This document shows, in pieces, positions 54,041 to 61,902 of a DNA stretch of 64,000 nucleotides. Positions within the stretch are counted from its first letter, which is position 1. Every line of letters starts with the position of its first letter. A program made the position numbers and the translations under genes. Below the pieces are notes generated by a model. It was not told the origin of the DNA. It saw only the letters and a program-made list of their open reading frames with translations, and did not search any database. This DNA is from Paenibacillus sp. R14(2021) (lineage in GTDB: Bacteria; Bacillota; Bacilli; Paenibacillales; Paenibacillaceae), in assembly GCF_019431355.1 (NCBI RefSeq), contig NZ_CP080269.1, positions 2,825,501-2,889,500 on the forward strand. The letters run 5' to 3'.

Positions 54041-55281
54041 GCCCCTTCTCCTCCGAGCGAACCCGCCATTCCCGCCATGCGCAGCTTCCAGGTGTGCTGC
54101 AAGCTGTTCCCGCTGGCTTTCAAGCCGCCAATAACACGGCCGTCTCTTTCCCCTTCTTCTTCGAAACGATAGAGCGGCCGAACGACCACTTCTCCGTCCA
54201 TGACGCCGGTCACCTCGCAAATCTCCGTTACGCGCCTAGACCGGTCTCGCAATCTGGACAAATGCACGATAATGTCGATAGCCGACGCGATTTGCTGCCT
54301 GATAACGGCAACGGGAAGATCCGCACCGCTCAGCGCCATCGTTTCCAGCCTTGCGATCATGTCACGCGCGCTGTTAGAATGGCCCGTCGAAAGCGATCCG
54401 TCATGCCCGGTGTTCATTGCCTGCAGCATATCGATGGCCTCTCCGCCGCGCACCTCGCCGACAATAATGCGGTTCGGCCGCATCCGAAGCGAAGCTTTGA
54501 TCAGCTCGCGCATCGAGATTGCGCCCTTCCCCTCCGTGTTGGCATTACGCGTCTCCATCGATACCAAGTTCGGCACCGTGACGATCTGCAGCTCAGCCGC
54601 ATCCTCGATCGTAACGATCCGCTCGTCCTCCGGGATAAACTGGGACAATGCGTTAAGAAACGTTGTTTTGCCCGAGCCGGTTCCCCCGCTGATAAAGATG
54701 TTGAACTTGGCCTTAACGAGCGTTTCCAGCAATTTGGCAGGTTCCTCGGGCAGAGCGCCAAGTGCGATAAGATCCTTCATGAACAGCGGCTTATCGGGAA
54801 ATTTCCGAATGGTCATCGTCGGTCCTTTAAGCGCCACGGGAGGCAGTACGATATGAACCCTAGAGCCGTCCCTCAGCCTCGCATCCACGATTGGCGACGA
54901 CTCGTTCACGACCCGGTTTACGCCAGCGACCACCGATTGGATCAAATCCTCCAGCCGCTCGGCGCTCTCGAAGGCGAACGGAAGCCGCGTCAATCGGCCT
55001 TCCCGTTCGACGAATAACTCCTCGTGGCTGTTGATCATAATTTCCGTCACAGCCGGATCGTCCATCAGCGGCTGCATCAGATCCAGCCCCCGAAACGAAT
55101 GGAACAATCGGCGGACAAGTTTCACCTTCTCGCCTGCCGTCAACGGATGGCTCCCCGCCCATTGAAAAACAACCTGCTCGATTCGGCGCTTCATCTCCTC
55201 GTCGGACATCGCGCTATCGAGCTCCAGCTGGCTGCGGACACGCTCCTTCAGCAGCTGAATCGTTTCTTCATCCATGCTCAT
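54037..55281 (-). CDS. CpaF/TadA secretion ATPase
   Basis: A 414-residue hexameric ATPase that drives pilus assembly. Walker A is SGGTGSGKTT; the Asp box and Walker B follow (RIVTIEDAAEL; RIIVGEVRGGEAIDML), and the His box includes TGHDGSLSTGHSN. The N-terminal region carries the MQPLMDDPAVTEIMIN motif of the CpaF group. The ATG at 55281 overlaps the upstream stop as ATGA; the frame to 55389 is not used. Its partners are TadB and TadC downstream and the CpaE-like protein upstream. Confidence 0.95.
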   Translation of the reverse strand: MSMDEETIQLLKERVRSQLELDSAMSDEEMKRRIEQVVFQWAGSHPLTAGEKVKLVRRLFHSFRGLDLMQPLMDDPAVTEIMINSHEELFVEREGRLTRLPFAFESAERLEDLIQSVVAGVNRVVNESSPIVDARLRDGSRVHIVLPPVALKGPTMTIRKFPDKPLFMKDLIALGALPEEPAKLLETLVKAKFNIFISGGTGSGKTTFLNALSQFIPEDERIVTIEDAAELQIVTVPNLVSMETRNANTEGKGAISMRELIKASLRMRPNRIIVGEVRGGEAIDMLQAMNTGHDGSLSTGHSNSARDMIARLETMALSGADLPVAVIRQQIASAIDIIVHLSRLRDRSRRVTEICEVTGVMDGEVVVRPLYRFEEEGERDGRVIGGLKASGNSLQHTWKLRMAGMAGSLGGEGA

Positions 55282-56393
55282 GCTCCCGTTCCCCGCAAGA
55301 TGCCAAGCTTTCGGCTTAACGACTCCACGGCGCCCCGATAATGAGGCGCCATCGCCCCTAGCCCGCTCAGGCTTCCGCCGCTCGCCCACTCTTCCACGTA
55401 AGGAAGCACCGTAACGTCCCGAGCCTCAATCTCTTCGTATAGGATCCGCTCATGCCCGGCGCCGCCGATTTGAACGAAACAGAATTTCGGCTTCTGTTCT
55501 TCGAAAGCCGCTCCGTACTTCTGCTCGCCGTACTTGAGTGCTAATCCGTTCTTGCGCAAGCTGGCCTCATCCGGCGACAGCAGCCAAAGAATACTATGGC
55601 TAGCACCAAACACCCCTGCGTGCATCGCATCTAGCCTGGTGTCCAAATCGACAACGATGCAGCCGTATTCTCCCGTACCTGCGATGGCATTCAGCAGCTG
55701 CTTTACCTGCTCTGCGCCAAGCGACAGCCGCTCATCGGGATTGCCCGAGGGCGAAATCCCGTCTATGCCTAACGCAGGATGCTTCCTGCGAATGGCCTTG
55801 ACCGTTGCAGGCCCTTTCTCCGGCTCCGACTGAAGTGAGTAGAGCAGTCGTGCAAAATCATCCCTACCGCCTTCGCCGTCTACAAACGATGCCGCATTCC
55901 ATTGTTCCAAATTGAGATAAAACACGCCCGCACCGGCGATACTGGCTTGCTGGGCGATCTGCAAGGCAAGCGTTGTTTTGCCGACACCGCCCGAAGCGGA
56001 GTAGATGGCTAGGACAGCCGTTTCATGCCGATTTAGAATCGGTCTGTAAACGGCTTGTCCGCTGGCGGCATGAACCGAGGTGAACGCTTGGAGCAGCTGC
56101 GGCAGGGGCTGAAACTGAAGCACCTCCGGTTGTGAGCCGGATCCACCGAGGCGCCCGACAAGCGCCGCGGATGGAATCGGCCCCGGCAGCTCTCCAAGCT
56201 CTGCCAGCATGTCTGGCTGCGCTGCCAGCAGGTCAATGGAATAGCCGCCTCGAACGAAGCTCCGAAGCGCCGCAGGATTCGTGAATGCCGTCAGCTGCCA
56301 GCTTTCGCCGAAGGAAGAATGGCGAATGTAGTCGGCCAGCCGTTCGATATAATCGCCTTCTTTAACAGCCAAGACGAGACTGAGTTTACCCAT
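55278..56393 (-). CDS. CpaE/TadZ-like ParA-family ATPase
   Basis: A 371-residue protein: an N-terminal receiver-like domain (residues about 1-110, MGKLSLVLAVKEGDYIERLADYIR) followed by a ParA/MinD-type ATPase with Walker A SASGGVGKTT near residue 132-141 and CIVVDLDTRLD. TadZ/CpaE proteins position the pilus machine. It is the first gene of the Tad operon. The ATG at 56393 is about 16 nt from AAGGAG; alternative in-frame starts (GTG or ATT) lie between, so the exact start is uncertain. A promoter and an intrinsic terminator lie upstream in the leader. Confidence 0.88.
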   Translation of the reverse strand: MGKLSLVLAVKEGDYIERLADYIRHSSFGESWQLTAFTNPAALRSFVRGGYSIDLLAAQPDMLAELGELPGPIPSAALVGRLGGSGSQPEVLQFQPLPQLLQAFTSVHAASGQAVYRPILNRHETAVLAIYSASGGVGKTTLALQIAQQASIAGAGVFYLNLEQWNAASFVDGEGGRDDFARLLYSLQSEPEKGPATVKAIRRKHPALGIDGISPSGNPDERLSLGAEQVKQLLNAIAGTGEYGCIVVDLDTRLDAMHAGVFGASHSILWLLSPDEASLRKNGLALKYGEQKYGAAFEEQKPKFCFVQIGGAGHERILYEEIEARDVTVLPYVEEWASGGSLSGLGAMAPHYRGAVESLSRKLGILRGTGA

Positions 56394-56432
56394 GGTAATG
56401 AATGCCACACTCCTTATCGTTGAGAGGAACGC

Positions 56433-56479
56433 AAAAAAGCACCGCAACAACGCAGAGAATCTGCGCAGTTACGGTGCTT
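56433..56479 (-). terminator. Intrinsic terminator within the Tad operon leader
   Basis: Read leftward, AAGCACCG/CGGTGCTT encloses CGCAGA/TCTGCG, followed by six T residues. It lies between the promoter at 56508-56536 and the first gene at 56393, and no leftward gene ends here, so it would act on the operon itself. Confidence 0.8.
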
Positions 56480-56507
56480 CCGTAGCGAGCTGTTTACAAT
56501 TGACCAT

Positions 56508-56536
56508 AATTTAACACGTGACCGGCCCAGAGTCAA
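56508..56536 (-). promoter_or_regulatory. Promoter of the Tad operon
   Basis: Read leftward: -35 TTGACT (56536-56531), a 17-bp spacer and -10 TAAATT (56513-56508). The predicted leader is about 110 nt and contains the terminator hairpin. Confidence 0.65.
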
Positions 56537-56576
56537 CCGATTTGTCCATATTTCCAAAAATATAACAAGCGGCAAG

Positions 56577-56605
56577 TTGCTCATCTTTTGGCCGTATACT
56601 ATACT
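56577..56605 (+). promoter_or_regulatory. Promoter of the nitroreductase gene with ACTA-TAGT dyad
   Basis: -35 TTGCTC (56577-56582), 17-bp spacer, -10 TATACT (56600-56605). Directly over and after the -10 is TACTA-TCGT-TAGTA, an inverted repeat like the operators of MarR/DUF24 regulators that control nitroreductases in Bacillus (YodB, HypR). Confidence 0.6.
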
Positions 56606-56673
56606 ATCGTTAGTAAGTGAGTGCTGGTTTAGTTACTTAAAAATGATCTTTTGTGGAGAGGAAGCTGCTGTAC

Positions 56674-57312
56674 ATGAGTCAAACAAATGCATCTGCCGTT
56701 TTATCCGTGGAAGAGGCTATTCAAGCCCGCCATTCCGTTCGTCAATACAAGAGAGATGTTGTTATTCCCCAAGAAACTTTGAACGAAATTCTTGAGCTGG
56801 CTGCTGCGGCGCCTTCTTCTTGGAACCTGCAGCACTGGCGCTTCCTGGTCATTCAAGAGCAAGCTAACAAAGACGCCCTTCTTCCAATCGCATATGGACA
56901 AAAGCAAGTTTCCGATGCGTCCGCTGTCGTCGTTATCCTGGGCGATCTGCAAGCTAACCTTACAGGCCGCGAGCTGTTCGACGCTGCGCTAGAAGCCGGC
57001 AGTGTTTCGCAAGAAGTTCGCGACACCATGGTAAGCCAAATCGATGGCGCTTATACGATGGAGCATGTCGCTCGCGATGAAGCGAACCGCAATGCTGGTC
57101 TTGCTTCCATGCAGTTGATGCTGGCAGCAAAAGCGAAAGGCTATGATACCGTTCCGATGGGTGGATTCAACAGAACGAAGCTCGTGGAAGCATTGAATAT
57201 CCCAGAGCGCTTCACTCCGGTCATGATGATCACGATCGGCGAAGCAGCTGCCCCTGCACGTCCGACAGCGCGCATGCCGCTTAGTCAGCTTGTTATCAAC
57301 GAAACGTTCTAA
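56674..57312 (+). CDS. Nitroreductase family protein (YodC-like)
   Basis: A 212-residue FMN-dependent oxidoreductase. The FMN-phosphate site is QARHSVRQYKRDV, the AAAPSSWNLQHWRFLVI segment follows, and the C-terminal GYDTVPMGGFNRTKL and PVMMITIGEAA complete the fold. It matches B. subtilis YodC-type enzymes, which reduce quinones or nitroaromatics during electrophile stress. GGAGAGGAAG lies 9 nt before the ATG at 56674. It is divergent from the Tad operon and ends at a bidirectional terminator. Confidence 0.92.
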   Translation: MSQTNASAVLSVEEAIQARHSVRQYKRDVVIPQETLNEILELAAAAPSSWNLQHWRFLVIQEQANKDALLPIAYGQKQVSDASAVVVILGDLQANLTGRELFDAALEAGSVSQEVRDTMVSQIDGAYTMEHVARDEANRNAGLASMQLMLAAKAKGYDTVPMGGFNRTKLVEALNIPERFTPVMMITIGEAAAPARPTARMPLSQLVINETF

Positions 57313-57339
57313 TTCCGATCATCCTTTAAAACATAACGA

Positions 57340-57379
57340 AAGCCCTCCGGTCTCCGTATTGCGACCGCGAGGGCTTTGA
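57340..57379. terminator. Bidirectional terminator between nitroreductase gene and ndk
   Basis: AAAGCCCTC/GAGGGCTTT with an inner GGTC/GACC pair; A and T tracts flank it on both sides. Confidence 0.82.
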
Positions 57380-57381
57380 TG

Positions 57382-57846
57382 TTAGTGAAGCTCGTATCCA
57401 TCATTGCCGGCGAAGAGATCCATCGGGTAGGCCGCAGCCGGACGATTAAAGAACAGCGAGATCTCACGTGCCGCACTGGCCGCTGAATCCGAGCCATGAA
57501 CAATATTAGCCGCGATCTCCATCGCGAAATCGCCGCGAATCGTCCCTGGCGCCGCTTCGACCGGGTTTGTTTTGCCGATGAGCGATCTTGCGTTCTCAAT
57601 TGCATGCTCGCCTTGCCAGATCATGGCGCATACCGGCCCCGATATCAAATAACGGACAAGCTCCTCGAAGAACGGCTTGGCCTTCAAATCGCTGTAATGC
57701 TGCTCTGCCAGCTCACGATTGATGGTCAGCAGTTCAATCGCCTCAAGCTTAAATCCCTTCTGTTCAAACCGCGTAACAATAGGTCCAATCAAGCCCCGCT
57801 TCACGCCGTCAGGCTTCACCATCACAAATGTCTGCTCCACTTGCAT
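57382..57846 (-). CDS. ndk: Nucleoside diphosphate kinase
   Basis: Transfers the gamma-phosphate of ATP to NDPs through a phosphohistidine. It has 154 residues. [15 protein letters not shown] opens the fold, and the active-site histidine is in [12 protein letters not shown]. The C-terminus is seven residues longer than usual ([12 protein letters not shown]). GGGGATC with AAGG close before the ATG supports the start at 57846 over the longer frame to 57924. It is a single leftward gene after pepF. Confidence 0.95.
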   Translation of the reverse strand: MQVEQTFVMVKPDGVKRGLIGPIVTRFEQKGFKLEAIELLTINRELAEQHYSDLKAKPFFEELVRYLISGPVCAMIWQGEHAIENARSLIGKTNPVEAAPGTIRGDFAMEIAANIVHGSDSAASAAREISLFFNRPAAAYPMDLFAGNDGYELH

Positions 57847-57891
57847 CCTTGTCTGATCCCCTTTCCGATTCGCACTTCGCTTATGCGGACA

Positions 57892-57928
57892 GAAAAACGG
57901 CGCAGTCACCCTCGCGGGCCGCACCGTT
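57892..57928 (-). terminator. Intrinsic terminator of pepF
   Basis: Read leftward, AACGGTGCGG and CTGCGCCGTT pair and are followed by TTTTTC. It lies between pepF and ndk. Confidence 0.65.
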
Positions 57929-57986
57929 CCTTCTAACGATCAGTATTCCGCAAACGGAACGTTTGTATTCATGGACCGATTCGTCC

Positions 57987-59780
57987 TTAAGCTTCCGTCA
58001 ACCCCAAGAAAGCATCCACATCCGCCAATACAAGCGCTACCGCCTCGCGCCAGAAGCCCGCCTCATCGAGACGAACGCCCAAATGCTTCTCCGCCAACGC
58101 TTCTACGGTCATCAGCCCCGTATCCCGAAGAAGCGCGACGTAACGCTCGGAGAACGATGCGCCTTCCTTCTTGGCGATCGCGTAGATGCCGCTGCTGAAC
58201 AAGTAGCCGAATGTATACGGGAAGTTATAGAACGGTACGTCCGTCAAGTAGAAATGCAGCTTTGCCGCCCAAAAATGCGGATGCAGCTTGCCAAGCGCGC
58301 CGCTGAATGCTTCCTGCTGGGCAGCCTCCATCAGCTTGCCAAGCTCTTCTTGGTCCACCATGCCCGCACGGCGTTTCTCGTAAAAACGCGTCTCGAACAA
58401 GAAGCGGGCATGGATGTTCATGAAGAAAGCAACCGCGCTTTGCAGCTTTTCATCCAGCAGCGCCAGCTTTTCGTCGCGCTCCGTCGCCGCTTCCAATGCC
58501 GAATCCGCTACGATCATCTCGGCAAACGTGGAGGCTGTTTCGGCTACGTTCATCGCGTACTCCTGCGCAAGCGGCGGCAAATCGTTCATGACATGCTGAT
58601 GATAGGCATGACCCAGCTCGTGCGCCAATGTGGACACATTGTCCGGCGTACCGGAGTAGGTCATGAAAATCCGCGTCTGCTCGCTCTTCGGAAACGAAGT
58701 GCAGAAGCCCCCGGGACGTTTGCCCGGACGGTCTTCGGCCTCGATCCATGCATCGCGGAACGCCATTTCCGTAAATTCGGCCAAATCCGAGCTGAATGCG
58801 CCGAATTGCTCCATAATCGCTGCTGCCGCATCGTCATATGGAATCGTTCGGTGCGAGGAACCAAGCGGCGCGCCGATATCATGCCAGTCAAGCTGGGTCA
58901 GTCCCAGCAGCTTGGCTTTCCGTTCCAGATAGCGAACGAGCTTCGGCTTGCCCTCGTTTACGGCCGACCACATGGCATTCAGCGTCGCCTCGCTCATCCG
59001 GTTCATTTCAAGCGGCTCCTTGAGCACGGAGTTCCAGCCCCGCTTATCGTAAAGCTTTAGCCGAAAACCCGAGATCCGGTTCAGCGTGTCCGCGCATAGA
59101 TCTGCCTGCTCGCCCCACTCCCGTTCCCACTCAGGGAACGCAGCCTCTCGGACCGAGCGCTCGCTGCTCGAAAGCCGGTTGCTCATCTGACCTGCCGACA
59201 GCTGCTTGGTTTCGCCGTCCGCCTCCGTTACTTGAAAGCGAATGCGGGAGACGATCGTGTTGTAGAAATCGCCCCAGCCGTGATAGCCGTCAACCGCCAG
59301 CTCAGCCGCCAACGCTTCTTGGTCCGGCGCCATCTTCTCCTTTGCGGCTTCACGGCGTTCGTTCAATACAAACGCAACCGGGCGCGCAGCCTCGGTCTGC
59401 AGCCATGCTTGCCATGCAGCATCGTCCGTCTGCAGCAGCTTCTCATCGAAGCTCGTCAGCGCGGCGTTGAACTTGGCAGCCATCGTCTTTACGCGGTCAT
59501 TCAAGCCGTTCGCGGCTGCATCTTTCATCTGCTGCGCCTGCAGGCAGCCAACGAAGGAGTCCGATTGACGCAGTCGAAGCAGAATCGACTGTACGACGGT
59601 TGTCCAAGCGGTCAATTGCTCAGATGCCGCGGAGACATCTTTCGGCTGCGCAGCCAGTTCTTTCGCGAGCGCTTCAATATCGCGCTCCATCCCGCCAAGC
59701 TCCTCCAGGAAAGCCGACGAACTCGAGCCTCCTGCATAAATCGCATCCAAATCCCAGGTTGTTGGATAATGAGTTCCCAT
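57987..59780 (-). CDS. pepF: M3 family oligoendopeptidase F
   Basis: A 597-residue cytoplasmic zinc peptidase that breaks down short peptides. The HExxH motif is in STLAHELGHAYHQHV, and the third ligand glutamate lies in the following TASTFAEMIV. The N-terminal helical domain is full length. AGGAGG lies 6 nt before the ATG at 59780; the ORF is open to 59888 only because the leader repeat reads through. That leader carries a diverged copy of the element found before pgi. Confidence 0.95.
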   Translation of the reverse strand: MGTHYPTTWDLDAIYAGGSSSSAFLEELGGMERDIEALAKELAAQPKDVSAASEQLTAWTTVVQSILLRLRQSDSFVGCLQAQQMKDAAANGLNDRVKTMAAKFNAALTSFDEKLLQTDDAAWQAWLQTEAARPVAFVLNERREAAKEKMAPDQEALAAELAVDGYHGWGDFYNTIVSRIRFQVTEADGETKQLSAGQMSNRLSSSERSVREAAFPEWEREWGEQADLCADTLNRISGFRLKLYDKRGWNSVLKEPLEMNRMSEATLNAMWSAVNEGKPKLVRYLERKAKLLGLTQLDWHDIGAPLGSSHRTIPYDDAAAAIMEQFGAFSSDLAEFTEMAFRDAWIEAEDRPGKRPGGFCTSFPKSEQTRIFMTYSGTPDNVSTLAHELGHAYHQHVMNDLPPLAQEYAMNVAETASTFAEMIVADSALEAATERDEKLALLDEKLQSAVAFFMNIHARFLFETRFYEKRRAGMVDQEELGKLMEAAQQEAFSGALGKLHPHFWAAKLHFYLTDVPFYNFPYTFGYLFSSGIYAIAKKEGASFSERYVALLRDTGLMTVEALAEKHLGVRLDEAGFWREAVALVLADVDAFLGLTEA

Positions 59781-59795
59781 GTTTGTCCTCCTAAA

Positions 59796-59880
59796 AGTTT
59801 TTGTGAGTGAAAGGAGCAAAAACTCACTTCGAAAGCATACGCTTAAATTTTTGCTAATCTTTTCTTCGCGTTGCGAAATA
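59796..59880 (-). repeat. Diverged copy of the pgi leader element before pepF
   Basis: 59796-59844 aligns with one pgi unit, lacking its middle 20 bp; 59845-59880 is a more degenerate partial unit. Shared features are AGTTTTTG with CAAAAACT, the CTTCGAAAGCAT region, and direct continuation into the ribosome-binding site. Where pgi copies pair GCGA with TCGC, this copy pairs GTGA with TCAC, again a compensatory change. It also contains CTCCT, complementary to the AGGAG site. Confidence 0.8.
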
Positions 59881-59902
59881 CGATACATCGGTGTATAACT
59901 GA

Positions 59903-59933
59903 ATTATAACGGTAAAGTTGTCCCTTTTTCCAA
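59903..59933 (-). promoter_or_regulatory. Candidate pepF promoter
   Basis: Read leftward, a consensus -10 TATAAT (59908-59903) lies 19 bp from TTGGAA (59933-59928). The leader it implies is about 115 nt and includes the repeat element. Confidence 0.45.
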
Positions 59934-59994
59934 TCATATGCAGAAATGGCCTTGCCTTATTCAAGAAGGCCGCGACTATAAGGAGTTGACACAC

Positions 59995-60177
59995 ATGTCC
60001 CAACCATTGCAATTATCGGCTGATACAGCCGTGAAGCTAGCCAAAGAGCTGAAAGTTCCACTGGAGCATCTCATGCACATGCCTAAACATATTTTACTTC
60101 AGAAGATCGCCGAGATGGCCAAAGCCGAAGCCGAGCCCGCGCATGAGCCGGATGCCAAAGGAGAAGAAACTCCGTGA
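59995..60177 (+). CDS. YycC-like small protein (60 aa)
   Basis: A 60-residue acidic protein. The first 35 residues (LQLSADTAVKLAKELKVPLEHLMHMP) match the small YycC family of bacilli, and the tail is a low-complexity Glu/Ala/Pro stretch. Function unknown. AAGGAG lies 9 nt before the ATG at 59995; the frame back to 59938 is not used. Its stop overlaps the GTG of the next gene, so they are coupled. Confidence 0.85.
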   Translation: MSQPLQLSADTAVKLAKELKVPLEHLMHMPKHILLQKIAEMAKAEAEPAHEPDAKGEETP

Positions 60178-60410
60178 TTCCGTTCGAACGGACTTGGCCG
60201 TACGATATCATTATGAAGGACGTGTACATTGCCTCATGCCCGTTCTGCGGCCAGGATAACGTACTGCTTCCTTTGCGGCCGAAAGAGCTGGCTGAGATCC
60301 ACACCGGCAAAAAAAAGCTGCTCGTCTTCCCCTGCTGCCGCAACCGCGTCACTATCGTGGATACGGATCAGGATTACCTGCTAACCGACACCGTGCTGCG
60401 CCGGGCTTAA
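60174..60410 (+). CDS. Small cysteine-containing hypothetical protein (78 aa)
   Basis: A 78-residue protein with CPFCGQDN and FPCCRNR, a CxxC plus CC arrangement that could bind zinc. I do not recognise the family. The start is a GTG at 60174, with AAGGAG 10 nt upstream and a 4-bp overlap with the YycC-like stop. A terminator follows, so it closes a two-gene operon. Confidence 0.75.
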   Translation: MIPFERTWPYDIIMKDVYIASCPFCGQDNVLLPLRPKELAEIHTGKKKLLVFPCCRNRVTIVDTDQDYLLTDTVLRRA

Positions 60411-60440
60411 TCCCGGTTTCATCAAAAGCGACATGTATTA

Positions 60441-60483
60441 AGCAGCAAAACGGCCCAGGCATTCGCGCCTGGGCCGTTTTGCT
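60441..60483. terminator. Bidirectional terminator
   Basis: AGCAAAACGGCCCAGGC and its complement form a 17-bp stem with A and T tracts, between the forward small-gene pair and the convergent DUF2225 gene. Confidence 0.9.
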
Positions 60484-60492
60484 ATTCGCTCT

Positions 60493-61188
60493 TTATGCAT
60501 GTATCGCTACCGCTTCGTCTGTCAGAAAGCCGGACTGCTGCTCACGGAGCAGCTGCCATTGCTCTCTGCTGGCCCGAATCATGGCGGCGTCCACGATTTT
60601 CTTATCGTTCACGACGCGGGAGAACCAGCGCACAGCCGTGCTCGCATCCCCCGTCCGCCGATGCAATTCACCGATCAAATACATGAGCTTGGCATTATTC
60701 AGCGACATGCCCTCCGTCTCGAACACGGTGACGTAGGCCTCAAGGGAATGGCGGAGAAAACGCTGCTCCTGCTCCTCGTTGCCCTCAAAGCGGTATAACC
60801 AGGCAATGTGATGCAGAATACCTGCGATCACTCGCTCTTTCTCTCCGATAATGCCGCCGCAAATCAACGCAAGCTTGTAGCTTTCCAATGCCTGCTCCTT
60901 CGTTCGGCTGCCTCCGAAATCGCGGGCAGTCCAGCGGGAACCAAACAGCTCGTAGTACTTCTTTCGCTGGGTATCCGTCATCACGGTTATGCCGTTCTCT
61001 GTCGTCGAATAGCCGCAGCTCGGGCAGACGCGAACGACGTAATAATCCGGGTTTACTTCACTCTTATAATACGCGCAGAAATCGGTATCCCGATTGCTCG
61101 CTTTCTTAAAGCTCGGACGAACGCGCGACGTCGAATAGGAAGCCTCACAGCAAATACAAGTGATTGTCATTGTGTAAAGGGGTTCCAT
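60493..61188 (-). CDS. DUF2225 domain-containing protein
   Basis: A 231-residue cytoplasmic protein. The N-terminal third has two zinc-finger-like pairs, CICCEASYS and VCPSCGYST, and the remaining part is helical with TPR-like repeats (LHHIAWLYRFEGNEEQEQRF; LMYLIGELHRRTGDASTAV). This combination is DUF2225, common in Bacillota; function unknown. GGAGACG precedes the ATG at 61188. It is likely downstream of the globin gene in one leftward unit. Confidence 0.9.
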   Translation of the reverse strand: MEPLYTMTITCICCEASYSTSRVRPSFKKASNRDTDFCAYYKSEVNPDYYVVRVCPSCGYSTTENGITVMTDTQRKKYYELFGSRWTARDFGGSRTKEQALESYKLALICGGIIGEKERVIAGILHHIAWLYRFEGNEEQEQRFLRHSLEAYVTVFETEGMSLNNAKLMYLIGELHRRTGDASTAVRWFSRVVNDKKIVDAAMIRASREQWQLLREQQSGFLTDEAVAIHA

Positions 61189-61209
61189 ATCATCACGTCT
61201 CCGTCTCGG

Positions 61210-61593
61210 CTAAGTTTGGTTTACAAAATGGTTCGCAGGTCCCGAGAGCCTCTCGAGCATCAGCTCCTGCAGCTCCTTCGGCAGGCTGGTTTCGGCCAGC
61301 GCTTCGCGCATGCAGCCAAGCCAAGCTTGTGCTCTCTCGGGCGTAATCGGGAAGGGCAGGTGCCTTCCTCGCATCATGGGATGGCCATACATATCGGAAT
61401 ACAGCGGCGGTCCGCCAAAAAATTGGGATAGGAACAGCGTCTGCTTGTCCATCACCGGGTTGATTTCTGCAGGAAACAGTGGGCCAATGAGCGGATTCTT
61501 CTGAACCTTAGGATAGAAGGCTTCAACGATAGACCTGATTCCTTCGACTCCCCCTACTGCTTCAAAAATAGTACTATAGTTATTCATCGTCAT
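61210..61593 (-). CDS. Truncated hemoglobin, group II (YjbI-like)
   Basis: A 127-residue heme protein. The proximal-histidine region is MMRGRHLPFPITPERAQAWLG, and the family motifs FEAVGGVEGIRSIVEAFY and FGGPPLYSDMYGHP are present. Bacillus homologs bind oxygen and may detoxify nitric oxide or support disulfide formation. GGAG lies 6 nt before the ATG at 61593; starts at 61605 or 61587 are possible. The DUF2225 gene follows 21 bp downstream. Confidence 0.92.
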   Translation of the reverse strand: MTMNNYSTIFEAVGGVEGIRSIVEAFYPKVQKNPLIGPLFPAEINPVMDKQTLFLSQFFGGPPLYSDMYGHPMMRGRHLPFPITPERAQAWLGCMREALAETSLPKELQELMLERLSGPANHFVNQT

Positions 61594-61679
61594 CAACAAC
61601 TCCATTTTTTAGGTCTTTTGTATTACTTGTTAAAATAATTTTACCACGAAAAATCAAGGACAAAAACAAATACAAAAAA

Positions 61680-61705
61680 ATGCCCTCTTCTCGGAGGGCA
61701 TTGCA
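61680..61705 (-). terminator. Terminator of the 30-residue membrane peptide gene
   Basis: Read leftward, AATGCCCTC and GAGGGCATT pair and are followed by seven T residues. It lies about 30 bp after the small ORF and before the globin promoter region. Confidence 0.85.
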
Positions 61706-61737
61706 GCAATAGTATAGGTACGACTAAGGCAGCAGGA

Positions 61738-61830
61738 TTAACTTTCGTAATCCTCTTCCCCGGGAGCCACAAGCGACTCGCGAATGACATAAACGAAGGC
61801 GCAGACGAGGATGCCAGCAAGTATACTCAA
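61738..61830 (-). CDS. Small membrane protein (30 aa)
   Basis: An ORF of 30 codons encoding one hydrophobic helix (SILAGILVCAFVYVI) and an acidic tail (ESLVAPGEEDYES). The start is a TTG at 61830, with GAGGTGA 7 nt upstream, and an intrinsic terminator follows, so it looks like a real single-gene transcript. Its function is unknown; such peptides often modulate a membrane partner. A candidate cre site lies about 75 bp upstream. Confidence 0.65.
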   Translation of the reverse strand: MSILAGILVCAFVYVIRESLVAPGEEDYES

Positions 61831-61902
61831 GAGTCATCACCTCAAGCGTTTCATTGACTTGAATCAATTGTATCATAACCAACATCAAAAAAACATCTTC
61901 TT

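Noticed and set aside
57828-59060. 410-codon ORF antisense to pepF
   Set aside because: No ribosome-binding site; pepF with its HELGH motif occupies the other strand.
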